Of a stretch of 58,762 bases of DNA, positions 53,040 to 58,762 are shown piece after piece (position 1 is the stretch's first letter; each line of letters begins with the position of its first letter). Both the position numbers and the translations under genes were made by a program. The notes under the pieces are model-generated. The model was not told the DNA's origin, did not search any database, and saw only the letters and a program-made list of their open reading frames with translations. Source of the stretch: Terriglobia bacterium (lineage in GTDB: Bacteria > Acidobacteriota > Terriglobia > Bryobacterales > Bryobacteraceae); the NCBI GenBank assembly GCA_010084195.1, contig RGPS01000011.1, positions 1 through 58,762 on the forward strand. The letters are read 5' to 3'.

Positions 53040-54027
53040 AGACAAACTCATTTCTGTTGAGAAGGGCGAGCGACATTTCCTGCAGGGTGCCGCCAGCGGC
53101 CAGAAACTTCCGTGCCATTGCCAGTTCCTTCGGGGTCGCGGCACGGGAAAGGGTTCGGGTCCAGGCGGTCTGGATCTGGCAGGCTCGGGCGTCGGACTTG
53201 CACTGCTTCTCCAGATTTTTGGCAAGGGCCATCGATTGCTCCTGCATGAAGTCGCTGTTGAAGAGCGATAGTGCCTGGAGCGCGTGAGTGCTGACCGGGC
53301 GAACCGGACAGGAGGTGATGGCATCGGGCTGGTCGAAGGCCGACATCAGCGGCAGGCGCACCCCGCGTTTGTTGAGCAGGTAAATCCCCCGGCGATTCTG
53401 TACGTTTTTGTCGGGGCTCACCGGCCAGAGGCCGTCACGTTCGTATTCAGTAAAGATGAGATCGTAAACTTCCGGTTCGATCGGGATCCGTACGGGGCTG
53501 CCACCCACCTTTTGGTTCAGGGTTCCGGCGGCAACCAGCACTGCATCGCGAAGAGCTTCGGCGTCCAGACGCTTGCGATTCATCCGCCAGAGGAGGCGAT
53601 TTTCCGGGTCAGCTTTTTCCGCGGCGGGGTTCCCGGTAGTGCTCTGCCGATAGGTGTCGGAAAGCAAAATCTGCCGGTCGAGCGCCTTCATATTCCAGCC
53701 CATATCGCGAAATTCCGCTGCCAGAGCATCCAGCAGAGCCTGGTTGGAGGGGTGGCCGCCCATGATGCCGAAGTCGTTCGGGGTCTTGACGAGACCCACG
53801 CCCATGCGGAGTTGCCAGATGCGATTCACCATCACGCGGGCGGTGAGGGGATTATCCTTAGACACCAGCCATTCGGCAAAAGCGGTGCGGCGTCCGGTAT
53901 CGGAGACCGGGAGCTGAAAGCCGGCGCGGACGATGCGGGGGGCGGCCGGATCCACTGCCTCCAGAGGATCTTTCGGGTCCCCCATGCGGAGGATGTGCGC
54001 CTGCGGGGCCGGGTCTCCGGAGTTCAC
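53029..54027 (-). CDS. DUF1553 half of a split PSD1-type protein
   Basis: A 332-residue frame covering the DUF1553 domain: [59 protein letters not shown] and [10 protein letters not shown]. It has no signal peptide. In homologues this domain continues from DUF1549 in one chain. Here it starts at a GTG overlapping the stop of the upstream DUF1549 frame (GTGA). Reading the same frame further upstream gives sensible residues ([12 protein letters not shown]), which argues for a frameshift inside one gene rather than two real genes. Confidence 0.8.
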   Translation of the reverse strand: MNSGDPAPQAHILRMGDPKDPLEAVDPAAPRIVRAGFQLPVSDTGRRTAFAEWLVSKDNPLTARVMVNRIWQLRMGVGLVKTPNDFGIMGGHPSNQALLDALAAEFRDMGWNMKALDRQILLSDTYRQSTTGNPAAEKADPENRLLWRMNRKRLDAEALRDAVLVAAGTLNQKVGGSPVRIPIEPEVYDLIFTEYERDGLWPVSPDKNVQNRRGIYLLNKRGVRLPLMSAFDQPDAITSCPVRPVSTHALQALSLFNSDFMQEQSMALAKNLEKQCKSDARACQIQTAWTRTLSRAATPKELAMARKFLAAGGTLQEMSLALLNRNEFVYVP

Positions 54028-55145
54028 GTAGGCGTGCGAAGGGTGGCGCGTTTCGCCAGAGCCTCTGGGGACATGGCTTCGACGATCAGGTCCCAGGTGG
54101 GCTCGATCTGGCTTTTGGCGTTGGCCGCGAGGGTCTTCTGCTTTTCGGTGCGCTTGTCTTTGGGGGTCAGCCAGGCTTCTTTCAGGTCGTTTGGAAGTTT
54201 CGCCAGGCCTTCCTGTTCCAGCTTTACCTTATAGGGTTCCGCGAGGGCTTTGAGGGCCTCGGTAACAGGTTTCAGGCGGGCCTGATACGCCTTATCCGCG
54301 ATTTCCCAGGTGGACTTTTCGCCTGAGGCGGCAAGCTCGACATCCTTGCCCTTTGCGCCGCCGAAGACGGCCTGCAGCCGGTAGAAATCGGCCTGGAGGA
54401 TGGGGTCGAACTTGTGATTGTGGCAACGTGCGCAGTTCACGGTGAGGCCAAGGAAGGTCTGGCCGACGTTGGTGGCTATCTCGGTGAGGACTTCCTGGCG
54501 GCTGACGTCCGGGTCAATATTGCCCGAGACCAGGTGCTCCGAACCGGCGCGAAGATAGCCTGTGGCGATCAGGGCTTCCGGGCTGGAGGGGGTGATTTCG
54601 TCGCCTGCCAGTTGTTCGCGAATAAAACGGTCGTAGGGCTTGTTGGAATTGAAGGCGTTGATGACGTAGTCGCGGTAGCGCCAGGCATGGGTTCGTTCTT
54701 TATCCAGTTCGAAGCCGTTGGTATCGGCATAACGGACGATGTCGAGCCATTTCAGAGCCCAGCGTTCACCATAGGCCGGGGAGGCCATCAGGCGATCGAC
54801 AAGCTTTTCGTAAGCATTGGGGGCCTGATCCTGCAGGAATGCGCTGACTTCGGCGGGGGCAGGCGGCAGGCCCGTAATGTCGAGGGTGGCGCGGCGGATG
54901 AGTTGGGTCTTACTGAGGGGGGGCGAGGGTTTCAGGTTTTTGGCTTTGAGCGCCGCGAGAATGAACTGATCAATTTTCTTGTCGGCGGCTGTGGTGGCAG
55001 CAGCACGAACGGGAGGCCGAAAGGCCCAATAGGCAGCCCGGGTACCGAGAAAAGCCTGCTCCTTCGCTTCAACAGTGGTGTCAGCTGCGGGGGCAACGGA
55101 GGTCAGCAGGGCGAGAAGCAGAAGCGGGTGAAAGCGCTTGGTCAC
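54024..55145 (-). CDS. DUF1549 half of a split PSD1-type protein, c-type heme motif
   Basis: From the GTG at 55145 the product is 373 residues: signal peptide (HPLLLLALLTSVAPAAD), YWAFRPP, then DUF1549 with RRATLDITGLPPAPAEV, YGERWALKWLDIVRYADTNG and RQEVLTEIATNVGQTFLGLTVNCARCHNHKFDPI (in parts). The last contains CxxCH, usual in this family. A TTG at 55175 adds 10 residues. The chain stops at TGA just where the DUF1553 frame begins; together the two frames total about 705 residues, a normal length for one protein. Confidence 0.8.
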   Translation of the reverse strand: MTKRFHPLLLLALLTSVAPAADTTVEAKEQAFLGTRAAYWAFRPPVRAAATTAADKKIDQFILAALKAKNLKPSPPLSKTQLIRRATLDITGLPPAPAEVSAFLQDQAPNAYEKLVDRLMASPAYGERWALKWLDIVRYADTNGFELDKERTHAWRYRDYVINAFNSNKPYDRFIREQLAGDEITPSSPEALIATGYLRAGSEHLVSGNIDPDVSRQEVLTEIATNVGQTFLGLTVNCARCHNHKFDPILQADFYRLQAVFGGAKGKDVELAASGEKSTWEIADKAYQARLKPVTEALKALAEPYKVKLEQEGLAKLPNDLKEAWLTPKDKRTEKQKTLAANAKSQIEPTWDLIVEAMSPEALAKRATLRTPT

Positions 55146-55301
55146 GGAGACAAGTTTACGACGATTCCAGGCCAACGTGGCGGCCGCCCCCCCCGAAAAC
55201 CAAAGGAAGCACAGCCCTACAGTATAAAAAGTACATTAAAGCACATCTTGGTGCCAAATAAGTGATGATCGTCGCAGCGAGGCAGAGGCTATTTGCATCC
55301 A

Positions 55302-56885
55302 ATGGAGAGGGTTACAGCAAAAGAGGCCTCTCTGCCCCCACTCCGATTACCGAATGAAGAATCTCCGAACATGCTAGTTGAACCTGAGCACAAGCCGAGC
55401 GATATGTTTCTGGTGGCACTTCCGCTGTGCCTTGGCATCGCCCTTGCCTCGGGTGCGCCTCCGTTTGCAGGCATCATCGCGGGAGTGGTGGGCGGGATCA
55501 TTGTTGGTTTGCTTTCCGGCTCGCCCCTTAGCGTGAGCGGCCCTTCTGCAGGTTTAGCCGTCATGGTGGCAGGGGCCATTCAGCTGGCAGGCTCCTACCG
55601 TGGATTTCTGGCCATTCTGCTGATGGCAGGGGCTATTCAATTCGTGTTCGGGTTGCTTCGTCTGGGTGCCCTGGCCAACTACCTGCCCAATTCGGTGATC
55701 CGGGGGATGCTGGCGGCAACGGGCATCGTCATCATCCTCAAACAAATACCCCATGCCCTGGGACGAGATCTGGACTATGAGGGAGATTTCAGCTTTCTGG
55801 AACCGGGCGGCAGCACAACCTTCAGCGATATTGCGAACAGCGTGATGAGCGCTTCCGGGGGAGCGATCGCGATTTTTGCCATTAGTCTGGTGCTGTTACT
55901 CCTCTGGGAAAAGCTGTCGCGCCGGTTGCGGTTCTTCCAATATGTACCTGGGGCACTGGTGGCCGTTGTGGCCGGGATTGGGGTGAACAGTCTCTTTGGC
56001 GGGATGGCTCCCGGCCTGCAGATCATTACCCCGGAACACCTGGTGAGCGTCCCCGCACCAACCTCTTTGGAGGCATTCTTCCTGCAGTTCGCAGTCCCGG
56101 ACTTTACGGCAATCGGAAATCTAAAGGCGCTTGGTACGGCAGCGATCCTGGCGATGGTCGCCAGCGTCGAGTCCCTGCTTTCGCTGGAAGCGGCAGACCG
56201 CCTGGACCCTTACAAGCGCATCTCGTCGCCGAACCGTGAACTGTGTGCGCAGGGCATAGGCAACATTGTGTCCGGGATGCTGGGGGGGCTTCCGGTCACC
56301 TCATCCGTCATCCGAACTTCTGCGAATTCCTATTCGGGTTCACGAACGCGTATCAGCACCATTTGCCATGGCGTGCTGCTGGCAGGCCTGGTTCTCCTGG
56401 CGCCTCAGCTTCTGATGATGGTGCCCCTCGCTTGCCTGGCGGCTTTACTGATCATGGTCGGCTACAAGCTGACCGCACCGGCCATCTACAAGGAGGTATA
56501 CGGTCTGGGCTGGGCGCAGTTCGTGCCCTTCGCGGTAACCGTGATTGCTGTGGTGTTCACCGACCTGATGACGGGCGTGATTGTAGGTTTTGCGTGTGGG
56601 GTCTTTTTCGTTTTCCGCCAGAATCATCACGAGGCCATTACTGTGGTGAACGATGGTAACGATTACCTGTTGCGATTTACGAAGGACGCCTCGTTTGTGA
56701 ACAAGAATGAGTTCCGCACCAGGCTCAGGCGCCTGCCCGCGGGTTCACGCATACTGATTGACGGAACCAAGGCGTTGTACATCGATAACGACATTCTGGA
56801 CGTGGTGGAAGATTTTAAGAAACTGGCTCCCTATCGGAATATTGAGATCGACCTGAAGCACTGGGAGAGCCAGGGGCGGGGTTGA
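55302..56885 (+). CDS. SulP-family anion transporter with STAS domain
   Basis: A 527-residue membrane protein with about 12-14 helices. SulP landmarks are PLCLGIALASGAPPFAGIIAG, SVSGPSAGLAVMV, PNSVIRGMLAATG and SNRELCAQGIGN-like SSPNRELCAQGIGNI. A C-terminal STAS-like domain of about 85 residues ends it (GSRILIDGTKALYIDNDI). SulP members carry sulfate, bicarbonate or other anions; the carbonic anhydrase gene 39 nt downstream points to bicarbonate. ATG 55302 is given; TTG 55293 lies 4 nt after GAGG and adds three residues. Confidence 0.92.
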   Translation: MERVTAKEASLPPLRLPNEESPNMLVEPEHKPSDMFLVALPLCLGIALASGAPPFAGIIAGVVGGIIVGLLSGSPLSVSGPSAGLAVMVAGAIQLAGSYRGFLAILLMAGAIQFVFGLLRLGALANYLPNSVIRGMLAATGIVIILKQIPHALGRDLDYEGDFSFLEPGGSTTFSDIANSVMSASGGAIAIFAISLVLLLLWEKLSRRLRFFQYVPGALVAVVAGIGVNSLFGGMAPGLQIITPEHLVSVPAPTSLEAFFLQFAVPDFTAIGNLKALGTAAILAMVASVESLLSLEAADRLDPYKRISSPNRELCAQGIGNIVSGMLGGLPVTSSVIRTSANSYSGSRTRISTICHGVLLAGLVLLAPQLLMMVPLACLAALLIMVGYKLTAPAIYKEVYGLGWAQFVPFAVTVIAVVFTDLMTGVIVGFACGVFFVFRQNHHEAITVVNDGNDYLLRFTKDASFVNKNEFRTRLRRLPAGSRILIDGTKALYIDNDILDVVEDFKKLAPYRNIEIDLKHWESQGRG

Positions 56886-56924
56886 GAGGCAGCACCAGGG
56901 GAAGAACCCCAGGGGACTAAACAG

Positions 56925-57569
56925 ATGGAAGCATATAAAAAGCTGTTGCTGACCAATAAGGCGTGGGCGCAGGAGCGGCTCAAGATCAGGCCCGACTTCT
57001 TCTCTCGCAACGTGGAAGCCCAAACCCCGGAGTTCATGTGGATCGGGTGTTCCGACTCGCGTGTGCCTGCTGAAGAAATTACCGGAACCGAGCCGGGCGA
57101 GTTGTTCGTGCATCGCAACGTAGCGAACCTGGTGGTGCACACCGATCTCAATCTCCTGAGCGTGCTGCAGTACGCTGTCGAGTTCCTCAAGGTAAAACAC
57201 ATCATTGTGTGCGGCCACTATAACTGCGGCGGTGTGAAGAATGCGGTTACCCACAATGATTTTGGTCTGCTGAACAAGTGGCTGCGTCAGATCAAGGACG
57301 TGTACCGGCTCAACCACCGCGAACTGGAAGCGATTTCGGATCCCGTCGCACGGTTTGACAAGCTCGTGGAAGTGAACGTCTCCGAGCAGGTCCACAACCT
57401 GGCCCAGACGTCGATCGTGCAGAGGGCGTGGGAGGACGAGCACCGTCCTACGCTTCACGGCTGGGTCTACGACCTCCGGACCGGCCTGATCAAAGAGGTG
57501 GCGATGATGACGCCGGACTCGCAGATCGAGGATATTTACCACTTCGACTTCCACCCCAAGGGGCATTAG
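56925..57569 (+). CDS. beta-carbonic anhydrase
   Basis: It interconverts CO2 and bicarbonate. The 214-residue protein has the beta-class zinc site: Cys42 and Asp44 in [11 protein letters not shown], with Arg46, and His98 and Cys101 in CGHYNCGGV. The length and the long C-terminal part ([13 protein letters not shown]) fit the E. coli Can type. It follows the SulP gene by 39 nt in the same direction. A SulP-carbonic anhydrase pair is known in many bacteria as a likely bicarbonate uptake unit. Confidence 0.95.
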   Translation: MEAYKKLLLTNKAWAQERLKIRPDFFSRNVEAQTPEFMWIGCSDSRVPAEEITGTEPGELFVHRNVANLVVHTDLNLLSVLQYAVEFLKVKHIIVCGHYNCGGVKNAVTHNDFGLLNKWLRQIKDVYRLNHRELEAISDPVARFDKLVEVNVSEQVHNLAQTSIVQRAWEDEHRPTLHGWVYDLRTGLIKEVAMMTPDSQIEDIYHFDFHPKGH

Positions 57570-58202
57570 CCCGGCAGGCGGCATCGGCTACCGCACCTGC
57601 AACCGTATTGATACGGATACCTGCTTTTCTGGTAAGTTTCACATGTAGTTGATTTAGAAAATGGCAGTGGCTCGAACTACGCCGGGTCGGGGTACCCGTC
57701 CGGGCGCGACACGTCCTGTGACGGAAGGCAGGGGGCAGCACGCTGTGGCTACCCCTCTCACTCCGCTGAACCTAACGGAAACCTGGCCTCGCTGGATGCG
57801 GTCTTCGGGCTCCATCCACGCCGGGCTTCGTCGCCATTCCCACCGTTATCGCCTGTAGTTTGCACCGCTACCCAGACAGCAATCGGCCGATTCCCACTTC
57901 AAGCCAAAACTCCTCAATCAAATCCGGATTGCCGCATCAATAACATCCCCCCTGGCGTCGAGGCTGAACCGGCTTGTATCTGAGCGTATCGGTACGCAAG
58001 GCACGGTGTGCTCGTGTGGCGCAGCCTGGTAAGCTGTGGCGATTATCAATCAGCCAACCGGAGCTCCGCCTGCCAGCCAAAGCGTCAAGGCCAGGGACGG
58101 CTTCCTTTACCCCTCCCATGAACCTGCTTTCGCAAGACTGTCAGAGGCCTTCATCCTGTCAGGGACGACGCCTTGCGCTTCACTGTCAGTTCTCCCGCAA
58201 AC
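57570..58202. other. gene-free right-hand stretch
   Basis: No supported gene. CCGTAT/ATACGG (57603-57616) forms a short hairpin about 35 nt after the carbonic anhydrase stop and may be part of its terminator. Short frames on both strands lack ribosome sites and family signatures. The region has the look of decayed DNA beside a mobile-element remnant. Confidence 0.5.
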
Positions 58203-58364
58203 TGCGTATTCCGGCGAAGCCGATCACGATTCCGGGATGATGGCGATCACTGTTCCGGGCTGATGCCGATCACAAATCGGCGTATCCCGGAATGCTGATC
58301 GGCATCCCCGGAATCGCGATCGCCATCAGCCCGGAATCGTGATCGGCTTGCCCCGGAATACGCA
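58203..58364. mobile_element. 162-bp palindromic element resembling joined IS21-family ends
   Basis: TGCGTATTCCGG (58203-58214) and CCGGAATACGCA (58353-58364) are perfect terminal inverted repeats. Inside, each arm of about 70 bp holds three copies of a CGATCAC/ATTCCGGG motif spaced 21-23 bp (GATC at about 58222, 58245, 58268 and 58297, 58318, 58341). The arms are near-perfect reverse complements. Multiple terminal repeats of this kind are typical of IS21-family transposase binding sites. No istA or istB is present, so this is a transposase-less, MITE-like derivative or a deletion junction. Confidence 0.65.
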
Positions 58365-58365
58365 C

Positions 58366-58581
58366 GCATCAGGATGAATGACGGTTTTTCCTGTCGCCGA
58401 AGTGCCAGCAGCATTCCGAAGTCCGAGTCAGCCGAAACAATTACCCGGTCCGCTGCCTCAGCGATCATAAGAATCTCTGAGTCAGGAGCATCCTGCTTCC
58501 CGTAATCCCGTACACGAACCGCGTCGTTGTTCGGTTTCAGTCCCCTTCGTGTCGGGGTTGGTATATCAGGATGGAAAACTT
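58366..58581 (-). pseudogene. DUF5615 (PIN-like) toxin fragment, frameshifted and truncated
   Basis: On the minus strand KFSILIYQP opens in one frame. About 58543-58560 the reading moves to another frame: GLKPNNDAVRVRDYGKQD, then SEILMIAEAADRVIVSADSDF and LLALRRQEKPSFILMR. This matches the DUF5615 layout (HDAVHVRDYG, then VxSxDxDFG, then PSxxLxR). No normal start codon precedes it, and the C-terminal third is missing because the palindromic element begins at the arginine codon. No antitoxin (usually DUF433) is seen beside it. Confidence 0.7.
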
Positions 58582-58762
58582 GGCCTTTCGGTCATGTGGC
58601 CTGGAAGTCGGTGTCGAGGGGACCTGCTCTCGACGACTTCGGTCCTTCACTGTGCGCAGCCCGAGACGGTTTTGATCGCGTCAGTACCTATGGCCCCGGA
58701 ACTATCAAGCTGGGAGACCACCGCGTCCTCAACGCGACCGCGATACCCTACGCGGCGAAAGC

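Noticed and set aside
57661..57858. 65-codon frame starting at ATG after the carbonic anhydrase gene
   Set aside because: No ribosome site and no family pattern; Arg/Thr-rich composition typical of chance frames.
58525..58762. Open plus-strand frame running off the right edge (ending near IKLGDHRVLNATAIPYAAK)
   Set aside because: It overlaps the DUF5615 fragment on the other strand, starts only with TTG, lacks a ribosome site and matches nothing I know; a partial gene cannot be excluded.

Overview
The window looks like a chromosomal segment of an Acidobacteriota species, most likely order Bryobacterales (class Terriglobia, formerly Solibacteres). The main reason is three secreted proteins carrying the TIGR03437 domain (originally defined as a Solibacter C-terminal domain). 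Supporting signs are a PEP-CTERM protein, DUF1501 and DUF1549/DUF1553 proteins, a cdaA-cdaR-glmM operon, and paired ECF sigma/anti-sigma genes. No database was searched; family names come from motifs read in the translations.

Layout. Positions 1-23,031 are mostly core genes. They include a minus-strand cdaA-cdaR-glmM-DUF1080 operon (c-di-AMP synthesis and cell-wall precursor); an ECF sigma, anti-sigma and Spy-like trio; a five-gene minus-strand operon reading HU, M50 protease, GT2, GT4, prepilin peptidase; a flavin reductase divergent from HU; clpC; a LolD-like ATPase; xdhC and a MobA-like gene followed by a large AsmA-like protein; tatA/B and a tatC with a long acidic N-terminal extension; a methyltransferase; tRNA-Ala(CGC); a 43-residue basic protein; and a second sigma/anti-sigma pair beside a secreted peroxiredoxin.

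Positions 23,100-32,450 are accessory. A HExxH protein is followed by a translationally coupled operon of exported proteins: a TIGR03437 lectin-like protein, a TIGR03437+PEBP+YHYH fusion, a small protein predicted to mature to an N-terminal histidine, and a HupE/UreJ-type membrane protein also predicted to mature to N-terminal His. This is my best candidate for an undescribed system, probably metal handling at the cell envelope. Next to it is a hybrid histidine kinase whose phospho-accepting His is Asn and whose N-terminal receiver is degenerate.

Positions 32,453-50,407 are one gene of about 5,984 codons on the minus strand. It encodes a giant secreted mosaic protein: 25 He_PIG-type beta-sandwich repeats, three complete seven-bladed FG-GAP propellers, four copies of an unrecognised module of about 185 residues, an NHL-like propeller, BACON-like domains and a terminal TIGR03437 domain. 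Upstream lies a frameshifted PEP-CTERM gene, then a DUF1501 gene and a split DUF1549/DUF1553 gene, all minus strand.

Positions 55,302-57,569 encode a SulP anion transporter and a beta-carbonic anhydrase, a likely bicarbonate uptake/hydration pair. The right end is decayed: a 162-bp palindromic element that looks like two IS21-family ends joined without a transposase abuts a frameshifted, truncated DUF5615 toxin gene. Short tandem repeats of 14-17 bp occur at five other places, several at gene boundaries or in reading frame.
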